A DNA stretch of 64,000 bases. Origin: Gnetum montanum (lineage: Eukaryota > Streptophyta > Gnetopsida > Gnetales > Gnetaceae). A program made the translations under genes and the position numbers. Positions 21,683 to 33,819 of this stretch are shown piece by piece (positions within the stretch are counted from its first letter, which is position 1; every line of letters starts with the position of its first letter). The notes beneath the pieces were generated by a model, which was given only the letters and a program-made list of their open reading frames with translations, was not told the DNA's origin and searched no databases. Location of the stretch: positions 2,966 to 66,965 of the forward strand of contig MNCI01003794.1 in the NCBI GenBank assembly GCA_015680685.1, read 5' to 3'.

Positions 21683-23330
21683 ATGTCTCCTTCACATAGC
21701 ATCAATAACACATTATATGATGAAAACATTCATTAGAGAACTAATAGGATCTATACTGAAGAGAATTGGAGTGAACAACCTCAACTAGGGATTTCATATG
21801 CTCATTTCCACTCTTGCTACACTCAAGGACTACATTCACCTAAGGCAAATAATTCTAGAAGAGATGGAGTAGGCCTTAGAATGAGGAGGGCTTCAAGGCC
21901 TACGACCTCCTCTAAACCTAGGAAAGATAGATCAAGGGACCATGGAGGAAGATTTAGGAGCCATGGCGATCCTCCCAATTTCCCTTCTTTTTCTTTCTCT
22001 TCAACGTCTAGTTCTAACGAAGATGAACATGGGTATAAAAATAAAGGTCAAGATGAGGATATAAGTAGAAATATATGAGATCATTTGTATGAACATGAGC
22101 AAAAACATCACTATGAGACAAATAGAAATGGAAAACATCACCACGACAAGTCTAATTATGATGAACTCTTGTTGGCTTCTAGGAGCATGACATAGATAAA
22201 GGAGGCAATTAAAATACCCTGTAGGCATTAAAGGGAAAGCTGCATCAAAAGACTTGCTATGAACAACATTTCAAAATTTAAGGGAGGCTATAATTTTGAT
22301 TTGCAATATCATTTACAGGCCTTCCATGATGCTTACACCTTGTAGAATATCAAAAGTAAGTGGCATAAGCTTAAGCTCTTCCCCATGACACTCATAAAAA
22401 AAGCTAAAAGTTGGTATAGATCGTTAGAGTCAGATTCAATCCATCGATGGTTCACAATGCTTGAGCTTTTCAACAAAAAATACCAAACCTATAAGAGAGT
22501 ATCCAATATGAGAAAACAAATCCAAGGGTGGAAGTAAGAAAGTCATGAATCCTTGGATGTGGCCTTGGATAGATATTATTCTCTACTACATAGATGAGTA
22601 GGCCATGTCAAAAAGTGCAACTTTTCCACATCATAGATGGGCTTTGTAATCAAGTGAGGGAAACCCTTGGGATTTATGCCCAAGGTTGGTTATACGAACT
22701 GAAAGCTCATCAGATGCAAAGGCTAATCAAGTCGGTGGCAAAAGAAGAGGAAGAGTTATGCAGAAGGGAGAATGCTGAGGAATATAATTGGGATCTAACT
22801 CTTCAAACAAGAGAAGTCCATATGTAAGATAAGGAAAAAGAGGAAGCTCTAGATGTGTTGATTTCACAAGAGACCTTGGCAATACAAATAACTATCGCTA
22901 AGCTTGAAGAAAGGCTAAAAAAGATGTGGGAGTTGATGAATGAAAAATTTACAACCTACTTGGAAACCATAAGAGAGAAGGTAGTGCAAGAAGAATCAAG
23001 CAATTGAAATAAAAAGAGGAAAAAGAACAATGGAATAGATAGGAACACCTATTAGCAAAAAGGGAAAATGACTATAGTAGAGGAGGTTGTAGACTCACGT
23101 GCAGAAGAAGATGATGGATGTGACATTTGCCAATATGAACATCCAAAGGGCTATTGCCCATTTATGTTGCATCTACAAGAGTTTGGAGCATTTGCTTGGA
23201 ACCCCAAGTTTGTGGAAAAGTAAAAGCTTAGGAGAATGCCCTATTCATAAGGCAATTATAGGAAATCCTAAAACCAATAGTACTATCCTATTAGGGACCT
23301 CCTATTAACCTCAACACTACTATAAGCAAT
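21683..23330 (+). pseudogene. Element B gag with intact short zinc knuckle
   Basis: ATG at 21683 starts MSPSHSINNTLYDEN. The capsid core (about 22250-22720) reads ISKFKGGYNFDLQYHLQAFH, FPMTLIKKAKSWYRSLESDS and LELFNKKYQTYKRVSNM, matching the retrotransposon Gag fold pattern (DP..HL..F, W...L, A..WY..L). At 23119-23157 it has CDICQYEHPKGYC, a C-x2-C-x3-H-x4-C knuckle, one residue shorter than the usual CCHC box. Several stops (for example at 21734 and 22076) break the frame. Gag packages element RNA. Confidence 0.8.
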
Positions 23331-24140
23331 AGTGGCAAAACCCATAGTTGTGGGGGAGGCCACCAACAAACCACTAATACCCTTATTTCCAGCTAGACTC
23401 TAATGGATATTATGTTTAGCAACCTATCTCCCCAATTGGTTTTACTTCCTCTACATCAAATTACTACTACCATCCTCCTGGATATCATCAACTCGTAGCA
23501 TCTCCTATGGGATCACCATCTCATACCTCTTATCCTTCAGCACATCCTCACTACTCTTATACTTCTCTCCCTCATCAACCACCACTAACAATGCAGGAAG
23601 AAGGAGCACTATAATATCAATGAAAGAATGCCACTTGTGTTGTAAACATACATGGAAATAATCATGTTAGTAGATCTATGTAGAAATTTAGGAAGTGTTC
23701 CTTCTTTAGGATGGTTCCCACTCATGCGAATAAGATGCATAGATCTACTAGCTCATCAAAACCAACACATGACCAATCTACTGAAACATCCTTCCTTGTA
23801 GAAACAATGTCTCCAAATTTGATGCAAGAGCCAACAACTGTTACCACTACAACACAAAATGCAAAAGATGAACCTATCATTGCGGAGAGACATAAAGCTC
23901 CATGCACTACAAATAGTAATAAAGGGTGCAAGTGTTGATTGAAAACTCAAAGTGTCAACATGATTCCTACACCAAACCACAAAAAACTTAAGGAGAAAGT
24001 GTGGGAGCACAAACATGTCTACGTGGTAGCCACTAAATCAACAAACACCCAGTGGCTTGAAAAATGCATGGAGTCATCTGGCTCACTTATTAGTTCTTGT
24101 TTTGTCCATGAACTTACTCATGAGGGAGATTTCCCATCTT
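23331..24140 (+). pseudogene. Element B gag/protease linker remnant, pol deleted
   Basis: Pro/Gln-rich linker followed by VYVVATKSTNTQWLEKCMES, matching element C just downstream of its protease (about 36840-36920). After this the sequence passes into the 3' region (HELTHEGDFPS then a stop). The deletion joint for pol therefore lies near 24075-24110. Confidence 0.6.
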
Positions 24141-26060
24141 AAACCAAGAACTAATAAGTGCTTTTTCAAATTTTTTTGTTTTACATCATTGTTAGTCCAT
24201 TTTATCTTTCTTGGATATTTTACAATTTCTTTTATATTTTACTTTATTTTGGTTTGGGTTTTCTTGTGTTTTTCTTATGTTTGTTTTTCTCTCCTTTATT
24301 GCCAACAAGACATAGTGATGCTGTAGCTATTTGCTAATGGTGATTTGTACTTAATGCCATTTGATTGCTAATGTCTAGATTATATCCTTGAATTTTGCTA
24401 TTGATAAATAAGACATGATTTCTTTTTCATGAAATAGGTAAAGAGTCCACATCATCCACCCATCCACATACAATCTATGGTGTTCCTTATTTTGAAAATA
24501 TGAGGTCCCTTTTCTTAATGAAACTTTAACGAACTTGTGACTTTGGTAGTTTTCAAACTTGGGAAGGATTAAATGGATTGAGAAGGGTGTGAATTTAAGG
24601 GGATTCGATTCTCTTTGTACTTATCTACTCTTTTGAGTGCATGAGTGTTTTCATGGATTTCTTACTATTCCACTTTCAACCAATAATAGGAAGTTAAAGT
24701 CTTTGCATGGTGTAGTTTCTATCCAAAAATCCATAAAAAATGAAGAGAATTCAAAGCACACCCCTTAGACTTGATAATCGGCTATAATCATTGGTTTTGG
24801 GACTAGAAAGACATGTTCTCCATGCTTGAAGGTCCCCTCTAACTAAGGTTCATTCTCACTTCCTACTTATTTTTTCTTCTCAATAAGGAATGATGATTGA
24901 TCTATGGGAGCATTCTTGTGTCTCAAGGTGGTGGACTTGTCTTAGAGTATTGATGCGAAGCATTGAAAATGGTTGGTTTTGATCTAGACTAAGGATAGAT
25001 TTTATTGGGTCATTTAACCACAAAATCCACAAGGGATTTCATGTGACCATACTCTAGAACTTCATTCCTCTCTCTCACTCATCCACCAATGGTTTTCATC
25101 ATTCACTTCATTACTAATTTTCCATGTCTTTTCAATGTCTTATTTTAACGTGTTAGAATTCTTAGGTAGATTCTTCCAAGATTAGGTTCTTAACTTTCCA
25201 AAATCATTAGTCAACCGCAGGACCCATGGACTCCTTGGTTTGAGGATATGTAAGGGCAAAAAGGGCATGAGCTTACGATGGGGAGAACCCACTTGCATTT
25301 CTCTTAGTTTGGCTAGTTAAGTTCCTTATCCTTAGGCATTTGTGCAATCAAATCTTTTCACATTCCCCATCGGTTGCATCCCACTGTGCACTCCTTAGTG
25401 GTATTTCTCCAATAAAATTCATTCTCGAACAAAAAAATTCCATTTTGTGAATAATCTAAGCCCTATTCAAGCATTTGATTGTGTTTAGGAATTTTTTGGA
25501 TCTCCAAGGACCCCAAATTCATGCTCCCACTCTCTCTATTTTTCATATTTTTCAAAGTGAAAAATTCTCTGTATAGGCTTTGTTGATGGGATCCCATCAA
25601 TAGAGTGGTTATGTAGATGAGACCCCATTGATGCAACATAAAAACTCTATAAATACGTGGCCACACTTAGCAATTTTTCACATTTTTGCTTAAACCAGAA
25701 GGAAGTTTTTACACTTTTTAGAGCCCAAAATCTTCCAAGAGCCATAACTTCAAAATGTTTGTTTGATTAACCTTGTTCTTCAGTCTTGTAGCTACCAAAG
25801 GTAAGCTTTCTTTCATGGGGGCCACAAACCTTAGGTTTTTAAGAATTTTTTTTTGAAATTTTTCTAACTCCCACAAAGGTTTAACTAATAAACTGACATT
25901 AAAACATCAATTTATGAAAGTTAAACCCTTCCAACAAACTCCAGTGATATTCTAAATCAAATAATATTAAAATAATGAAAGTGTAATTACCCAATGAGAT
26001 AAGGTACTTAAATGTTATAAGTTACACATTATATGCTAATCCTTGGTTATGTTATGACCA
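24141..26060 (+). other. Element B 3' non-coding region
   Basis: T-rich start, then blocks colinear with element C 39990-41635, element D 45540-46900 and element E (minus, about 54000-53200). An example is GACTAGAAAGACATG at 24802. No coding potential is seen. It ends in an acceptor-like TGACCACAG at 26055-26063, preceded by TGCTAATCC at 26034-26042, a good plant branch-point match. Confidence 0.65.
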
Positions 26061-26063
26061 CAG

Positions 26064-28750
26064 ATGCAGCCTAAAGGGAAGCACATGATGGAGGGAGGAC
26101 CATCCCAACCAAGGGACAAACAACCAAGAATAGGAAGGGGCCAAGAATAGCCCTAGGAGTAGGTAGCAGAAACCCATGCATTGGGACCTCTTCGGGAGGA
26201 GCATGAAGTGGAATCTATCAAATAGATTCTTGGAGAAGTAACTTTGATAGAACAATCACATCAAGATGAGGCATTAGGGCCAAGATTAAACCTTAGGTTA
26301 CCCTAATGGATGCCTACCTCAAACAAATTGCATCCAAGGAGGTTTAGAAATCTATGCTTTAAGAGGTAAACTTTAGAACCTTCTTAGAGTTTACTCCTCT
26401 AGAAGTCAAGACTCAATTGTAAAGCTCTCCCATTTGGCCCATCATCACTTCTAGCAGGGAGTGGTACATGGGAGGGACATACCTTTTCTAGAACAATAGG
26501 TAGGCCAATTCCACAGTCAAAATCAAGGATATATCTATGTCATATTTGGTAAAAGAAATCTTTGAGGCCAATGGATTACCTGAAACTAGAACCACTCTTG
26601 CAGAAAAATCGACATAGGCAGATCTTGGCATCAAGAAAGAATGGACATAGTGGTGCTATGGACTGGACTGCAAGGAGTTTGGTGTACTCACCATGATGGA
26701 ATGGGCATATTTCAAAATTGTAATATTTCACCTTAATCCAACTGTGAGGCCTAGCAAAATCATAGCTTTTTCCATCTGTGCATGCACCACTCTATGCGGT
26801 AGACTCCGTATCAACCTTTCATAGTTGATCTATCTTAAGATAGAGAAGTGCTTTAAGGAGAATAAAGATGGAATGAAGGCACTCCTCTTTCCATGCCTTA
26901 TCAAATTATGCAAGAGGGGAGTCATAGCTCACTACATGAATGATGTAGTTTGACATTCCCTAACCACCTTTTAGACAAAATTCATGAAGTACAAGGTGCC
27001 TAAAAAGGTAATCTAGGAAGAGAAGCAACAACCACCACCTCCACCATCCACTCATAACAACACTGGAGACCTACACTACCAGTCAGTGCATGCATGAACT
27101 CCAAGAGCAACTCTTGTAGTAGCAATAGCAATAAGTAGGAACAAATGGTGGTGATCCATCTATGTAGAGACCAACCATGAGCCACCTCAATGAAGTGTCC
27201 CAAACCATAAGCCAAATGAAGGATGGAATGCTAATTTTCTCAACCCAATGAATGTAGGTGCCTGCAAGGTTAAATCCAAGCATCCAAGAGATAACAATAT
27301 CCCTCTTACAATAGCAAAAATTTCCAAACATCTATGGGAATGTTGCTACCTTTTAGATGCATTTGGAGGAGGGTGAGGGGACAACTATTTTGGTGATGTA
27401 GCATCATGAGTAGGAGGCAATGGTCAAAGTGGTTGCTAACAAAGTAGCTAAAGCACTCAATGCACCTATGACATCTATACTAGACATTTATGCACTTAGA
27501 GATGTGAAAACAGCTATAGGAATCATTAGTGGAATATTGAGCATAGCCTATCATGAGAAATTGCTAGATCAACTGGTGAGAACTAGGCAATTGATTCTAG
27601 ATTTCTTTAACCTTTCGAATACCATCACTGCTATCCGGTTTGAGCTACTTGAGGCAAGGGGAAAATGCATCATAATGAAGGGGTAACTAGAAACAACCCA
27701 AGCTAAGAAATAATTCTTGGCTATGGAAGTTGCTGAATTGAGAGCCCACATTGCTGATCCTACTTTGCTCAACCAAGAAATTACATGAGATGAAACTTTT
27801 CAACAACTTCAGGCAAGACTCAAAGAGGTTGAGAACATGAAGGAGTTGGTAGTCTTTGACTAGTCCTTAGCTAATGCCACAATGTATAGCATCTAGAAGG
27901 ACCTAGTCCAAACTCACTGAGAAAATGAATCCTTGACCATAGAAAATGATCATCTACAAAATGTTGATACATAGAAGCAACATATGTCTGAATTCATTCA
28001 TCAATAGTAGGAGTAAATTTTTAGGGTAAATACTAAGTTGAGAATGTTTTTAGTAGAAAAAAAAACCTCTTGACGAAGAAAGTCTATACCTTGTGCTAGA
28101 AATTTGCAATTGAGATTATCACTTGGAAAAATGAGGTCCTTAAGTTTGAAAGGGTTAAAAATCACTATAGGGACTAGGTGGGATTACAGAAATAAATCAA
28201 TGAGAAGCACATCTAATTAGTAAAGGCTAAAGTAAATGAGGCTCTCTAGCAAGGAGGCAAAGTCTAGCTACCTATCTTTGATGGGCTGAATGCATAGTAT
28301 AAGGCTAAAATCCACATGAAGGAGCTATTGATCAAGGAAATAACTAAGTATATGGAGCTTGCCAACCTTTGATATGTAAACCTAGTGATGCTGACTACCA
28401 AAAGGCCAGGATTAGAATTGAAGAAGCATGTGGCCAACTCGTACTTGTTGTATGAGACAAAGTTCAAGCATCATAAAAAGAGTAAGCAAAATCTTGAGGT
28501 TGCAAATGTAGAACTCAAGGTTCTCAAGGTGAAGTTCATTGATCAGAGATCAACTACTGAGAACTTGGCCAAGAGAATGAATGACTACCAAAAATTACAA
28601 AATGCACTTAGGGCATTTGACATTGAACAAAAACAATTTGATGCTTGGTTTGTCAATGTTAAAGAGTTGTTTTTAACAATGCCCTGTCTGTGGGATGTTC
28701 CCATTCCAGTCCACATTGGTGAAGCAACATGGACCATGAATGATCCTTGA
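26064..28750 (+). pseudogene. Element B long 3' ORF (function unknown)
   Basis: ATG at 26064 immediately follows CAG. The N-terminus has PSQPRDKQPRIGRGQ. A middle part has YFKIVIFHLNPTVRPSKIIA and LLFPCLIKLCKRGVIAHY, reminiscent of the putative plant transposon protein domain found beside some plant gypsy elements (tentative). The C-terminal part (28385-28750) is charged and probably coiled-coil: TKFKHHKKSKQNLEVANVEL, STTENLAKRMNDYQK, ending MNDP. Many stops and frameshifts occur. Element E carries a clear homologue (minus, 52684 to about 48800) with the same start and order, so this ORF was a genuine part of the family. The position matches env-like or extra ORFs of other gypsy lineages, but I see no signal peptide or membrane segment. 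Confidence 0.65.
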
Positions 28751-29142
28751 AGTAAGGAGGAGAAGATGAAGGCATTGTTGGGTGTCTTTTGTCTTTTGCT
28801 AGATGTTACAGCTATGGTAGGATAACCACAACAACCACCTTGGCAACCATGTGCACTTGAAGTAGGAGAAGGTCCTTTGGAACCTCAGGAGCCTACACTA
28901 CTTGGGATCATTTGATTTTCTTCATCATTGTCATGCCACTAGAGGAGTCATGTTGTCATTTTTTCTCTTGTTCAATTTTGTTGTCTAAAATATCAAATTT
29001 TTATAATAATTATATATCCATACATTTGGATATGTAGTTTTTGTTATGTTTGTTTTGTGTGTCTATAGTTAATGAATAATCCCATACCTTCCCAAATTTT
29101 GTAAAGAACTCAAGGACAAGTTTTCATTCAATCATGGAGGTA

Positions 29143-29152
29143 TGATGAGTCA
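29143..29152 (+). other. Element B polypurine tract
   Basis: CATGGAGGTA directly before the 3' LTR. The same place holds CATGGGGGTA in C and CATGGGGATA (minus) in E. Confidence 0.65.
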
Positions 29153-29998
29153 TTATTGTTGGGCCATGTCAACAACATCCGGTTGATGTGACCCCATTGA
29201 TGGGATCTTGTCAACGTAGGGTTTGATCCATTGACGTGTATTCATCGACATGGCACCTTGTCTCCACTTATAATGTGCATCTACTTGCCACATTTATGAT
29301 AATCTTTTCATAGGTATAGCAAAGATCTTACAGTTTTTCCTTCAAAAAATTAGAATATTTTTTGAGTGCCTATAGTAGGAGTCATAGAGTATACATGTAT
29401 TTATTCGAGCACTAATGTACTTAAGCACTTTAGTGTGAATGACAATAAAAATGAGATTTTTTGATCAAACCTTGTAGCACTTGGAATAGATTAATTGTTT
29501 CCTTATGCATCTAATATTTATTCAATATACTTTAATGTTTTTAAGTAATTAATTAAGATTGATTAAATAGCAAAAATAAGTACAATCACTTCGACCATAC
29601 GTTGAATGCTTGGTAACCCCAGTAGCACTTAATGCTTGGTAATCTAGTAGTGCTATAATGTGTTTAGGATGTGTATGGAAAGTGAGAACGGATGCTTATG
29701 TTAGGATTAGTTAAATATTATATATTATTGGATTACATAAGCATTTAATTACTTTATTCTTGTTCTTATGTGACTTAATTCATAAAATAGAAAATGGTAA
29801 AAATCATGTGCCTTAGTTACACTTAAACATACACTTGCACTTCACATGTGGAACTGAGAAGACAATGATTACAATAGTTAGATTCACTTCCTACAATCAT
29901 TATACTTAGAAACTTAAAGTCTTCAGAATTTGATTAGATCACTTAGTGGATGCTAGTGATTTGTATGGTTCGGCGTAGGATATACTCACTACTCAACA
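29153..29998 (+). repeat. Element B 3' LTR
   Basis: 846 bp, colinear with the 5' copy. It carries an added duplication of the CACTTAATGCTTGGTAA-type motif near 29615-29645. Many substitutions by eye indicate an old insertion. Confidence 0.9.
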
Positions 29999-30003
29999 AT
30001 TTG

Positions 30004-30590
30004 CCTTTATGATCAATATGTGCACCTTATATCTTCAAGTCATAAATTAAATTTCAAGAAGTTGCATATTGAGATATAAAAGCATTAAAAAAATTTGTTT
30101 ATACTATTTTGTCTAATGGATCCATAGGGGCTCAATATAATTAATAACAATTTTAATTATAAATTAACATAGTATTCATCTTGAATATTTTTATTACTTC
30201 ACATAATCTATGTTTTTCTTTTCATGTAAAATAATTAAATATATATAGTTAAGGATTTAGTGTGTTCTATTAAGCTCAACATTTAACATCATAATATTAT
30301 GTTTAAGCCATGATGACGATGTATGTTATTTGTGCTTAATGAATAAAGTATATTAATCACTTATTAATATATTTATAACTAATTGTTGTGTCTTTCTTCA
30401 TGATGGGTTCTCTCTATCCATATATACTCTTGAATATTTGTGTGTGAGCATAATGCATAATACAAGATAAATCAAAGATGTTAAACTTGTATCTCAAAAT
30501 GGATTTTGCACTATCTCAAGTATATTCAATATATTAAAGCTAATACCATGGTGTCTATATGTTAGTATAGTGTAGATAAAATTCAATATT
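30004..30590. other. Spacer between elements B and D
   Basis: About 590 bp of very AT-rich host or old repeat sequence. No open frame or repeat end is recognised. Confidence 0.5.
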
Positions 30591-30595
30591 ATTAT

Positions 30596-31634
30596 TGATG
30601 AAACTTGATATTTTATGTAGCTGAATCATGCAAATATGATGAAGTATTAGTTTGTCAAGTGTATTAGTTATTTGAGATATCACAAATGCTATATTTTATT
30701 TGCATCGATGCATCCTCGTTAGCGCCTCTCAGTTGGCTACTACATTGTAGATGCTACATTGCATCTACTATATCATAGATGCTATATCATATCTTCTATA
30801 AATTAGCTACATTGACACATCCCTATTGACATAGCCAAATTAGTTAATGCATCTCCGTCAATGCAGTGTCTATATTTTTCCATAAATATGTGAGCATCGG
30901 TCATGTATTTGGCACTATTTGGTCAACATTGTAGCTGAACTCTTATAGTTTTTTCCTGTAATCTTGGAAAAGAGTTAGTAAGTTCCCATAGTATGGATTT
31001 AAATTAATTACATGACATTATATTTGAGAAACATTGTACTTGGATACATTCCATAAATGACAATAAGATCAAGATTGATTCATATTCATTGCAGTACTTT
31101 GACTTAAAATAGATTTACTTTCAATGCAATTTACTCTCTATATACTTAGTTGATATTTACATTTCCATACACGTTAATCAATTTGTGGAATAAGCACAAC
31201 TAATTTTGAGTGCAAGCACATATTCACTTAGTATTCTTAGCAACATTATTTCTTAGTTTACCTAGTAGCATAACACTTTGTAATCCTAGCAATGGAAACA
31301 TGAGTTCATGACATGTAAGGTAAGCTAGGAATAGACACTCATCATCCTTAATATAGCTTTATATTTAATTTTATTATTAATTAGATTAAATAATTAAATT
31401 CTATGTTATTATTCAATTAGTTTAGGCCCCAACAACATTAATAATCATATGCCTTACTTTAGACAAAACCATACTTGATAAAATTATCACTAGACGAAGT
31501 GAGAAGATGATGACCTACAATCAATGTTTAACAATCTAGATACCACACTAGTTCCATCTATGGAATTTGATTGGATTACATGTGAACACTTGTAATTTGT
31601 ATGGTAGGATGTAGGGAATACTTGATGCTTATCA
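30596..31634 (+). repeat. Element D 5' LTR
   Basis: 1039 bp. U3 carries iterated AGATGCTACAT/AGATGCTATAT motifs and TTGCATCGATGCAT near 30700, upstream of a TATA-like CATAAATATG at 30891. It ends at ATCA (31634) before the PBS. Confidence 0.88.
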
Positions 31635-31654
31635 TTGGTGTTGTTGTCGGGGAT
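31635..31654 (+). other. Element D primer-binding site
   Basis: TTGGTGTTGTTGTCGGGGAT follows the LTR. Of the four family members it is closest to the Asp-tRNA-type TTGGCGCCGTTGCCGGGG site. Confidence 0.7.
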
Positions 31655-31755
31655 GGCATTAGTGATTTAGATTACTTATATTATAAATGATCATTAATAT
31701 TTTATCTTTTTAACAATATTAATATTTTTAGTCACACAAGTTATTAACTAAAAAC

Positions 31756-32033
31756 ATGTCTCCTTCACATAGGGTTGATAATCTATTACATGTTGAGAAC
31801 ACTAATAGGAGAAATGATAGCATTTATACTAAAGAGAATTGGAGTAAACCATTGTAAGAAGGAATCTCATATACTCATTTAGACCCCTACTACATTCAAA
31901 GGCTATGTTTAATTATCATGCACAACCTTTGAGGGGATGGAAAAGGTCCTAGAATAAGGAGGCCTCAAGGCCTAGAACCTTCTACAAACCTAGAAAAGAT
32001 GTATGAACCATGAAAATTCTCCTATTGACCTCT
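31756..32033 (+). pseudogene. Element D gag, 5' fragment
   Basis: ATG at 31756 (MSPSHRVDNLLHVEN) and following sequence match the element B gag start at 21683. The frame is broken by stops and then interrupted at 32033 by foreign sequence. It resumes at about 43019. Confidence 0.7.
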
Positions 32034-32774
32034 TGGTATGTCAAAACCTTAGAAAATGAAGAATGTGAAAATATGATTATAATCTTATAGGGCTAAGTTG
32101 AAAAGCTAATTATAATGATAAAAGGAGAGCTGGGACAATTAAACGAAAGCTAAACTAGGATGACAAAACAAGAGTTGGAATGATAAGATGAAAGCTAGGA
32201 TGTAAATAGAGTCTACAAGCCAAATGAAGGTGTTCCAAAGTATAAAAATGTCAAAAGAATGCTCCAATGTTTAAATTTCAGTTACAAGCTAGACGTCCCA
32301 ATTATTGCTGGGATGTCCCAGCTGAGAAATCGCAAGGAAGTGGTCCTAATTTTCAAATAAATGTCCCACTAAAATTGAAGTAGTTTTTAGATAGACATCC
32401 CAATTAGCTATTTCCTATCCATTGCATGAATTTTGAGGAGTTTTTGGAAACTAAAAGGCTATAAAACAAAGTGGAATTCTTGGGAAGCATACAAGCACTA
32501 TTCATTGATCAATCCTATCATTGTTTATGAAGTGAACTTCTTGTATTTCTTCTATTCTTTATCATTTGTATTTTACATTGAGAGTTTCATTACAAGGAAT
32601 TTGTAAATATAGTTATATTCTCTCCTTGATTCTTTTCTCTCTTTTGTAAACCTTATGGGGTTGATGTGCTTTTTGTGAGAAGGCATCTTGTAAGCTTGTT
32701 GGGACCTTGTAAGGTTGAGTGTATTTGTAGTGATAAAACATTTCAAGTGGATCTTACATCTTTATAAATGTTGT

Positions 32775-33663
32775 TGATAAATTATGTTTTTCATATGCTT
32801 CGAGATCAGGGTGGTCGCGATATTGGGTACATGATATCGATTATGCGATATGATGGCCTAAGATGCAATATTGTACATTCAATATCGCAAGATTACTCCC
32901 TGGTCTATAAATGCACTCCCTAGGCACACAATTGAGAGTAAGTTTTTGGTAGTCAAATAGTGAAACTCTTGCAGTTTGTCCATTTGAAAGTTAGAATATT
33001 TTCCAAGTGCCTGCAATAGGAGATCTAAGTGTGAATGGATCTTTATTCAAGAATTGATATACCTAAGCACACCATTGTGTTGGCAATAAATATGAAATCT
33101 TTGATCCATTCCTTGCAGCACATGAGACTTTCTTTCTTATGCATTTTTTATATTGTGATTTCATGCAATTTACATTAATGTTATTTATGAAGTAATTAAT
33201 TTTGATTAATTAAGAAACTTATTAAGATACACAAGCATGACCCCTTAGAGCATACATGTGACACTTGGTAGCTTAGAAATGACTAGTTTTTGATAGCTCA
33301 GCAGTGTTTGCACAATGTTCAAGATGTGTCCAGGAACTGGGAATAGTTACTTGTGTTAGGCTAGATTAGACTATAGTTTACTTAGCAATTAATCGCTCTT
33401 ACTTTTAATTAATCTTACTTTTATTCTTGTTCTAGGTGAGTAATTCCATAAAAATACAAAATAATAAAAATATTATGCCTCAGTCACACTTAACCATACA
33501 ATTGCATTCCACAAGTGTGACTGGGAAGAAAACAAATGAACAACATGCACACACTATTTAGGTCTAGTGTACTTAGTAATTATAGTTTGTGAAATTTGAC
33601 TAGATCACACGTGAATGCCTACGATTTGTATGGTTGGGCATAGGGGTAGCTTGCCACTCATCA
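32775..33663 (+). repeat. Element C 5' LTR
   Basis: 889 bp. U3 is rich in GATATC/CGATAT palindromes (32805-32890), followed by TATAAAT at 32906-32912. It shares downstream blocks (GATCTTTATTCAAG, TTTCTTATGCATTTT) with the other family LTRs. Confidence 0.9.
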
Positions 33664-33681
33664 TTAGCGTCATTGCTAGGG
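33664..33681 (+). other. Element C primer-binding site
   Basis: TTAGCGTCATTGCTAGGG directly follows the LTR and is a substituted form of the family site. Confidence 0.6.
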
Positions 33682-33819
33682 ACTGTATTTCTTTGTGTGC
33701 TATCTAAACCTAGTAAAGCTTAGTAACCTTGTTGTTTGAACCCTAAGAGTCAAATCCTATGAAAAAAATTATTATTATCATTTAATTAAATTTAAATTGC
33801 ATATTATTATTAACAGAAA

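Larger units (their letters stand above)
20732..29998 (+). mobile_element. Element B: gypsy-type LTR retrotransposon lacking pol
   Basis: LTRs at 20732-21541 and 29153-29998 start TGATGAGTC and end ACTCATCA/ACTCAACA. A perfect 5-bp target duplication ATTTG lies at 20727-20731 and 29999-30003. Inside are PBS, decayed gag (21683 to about 23330), a further segment to about 24140, a long 3' non-coding stretch and a decayed long 3' ORF (26064-28750). There is no RT, RNase H or integrase: the frame corresponding to the protease region of element C runs straight into the 3' region. This copy is therefore non-autonomous. Confidence 0.92.

Noticed and set aside
24057-24326. Hydrophobic frame resembling a membrane protein
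   Set aside because: It is a T-rich non-coding block shared with C and D; hydrophobicity comes from TTT/TTA codons.
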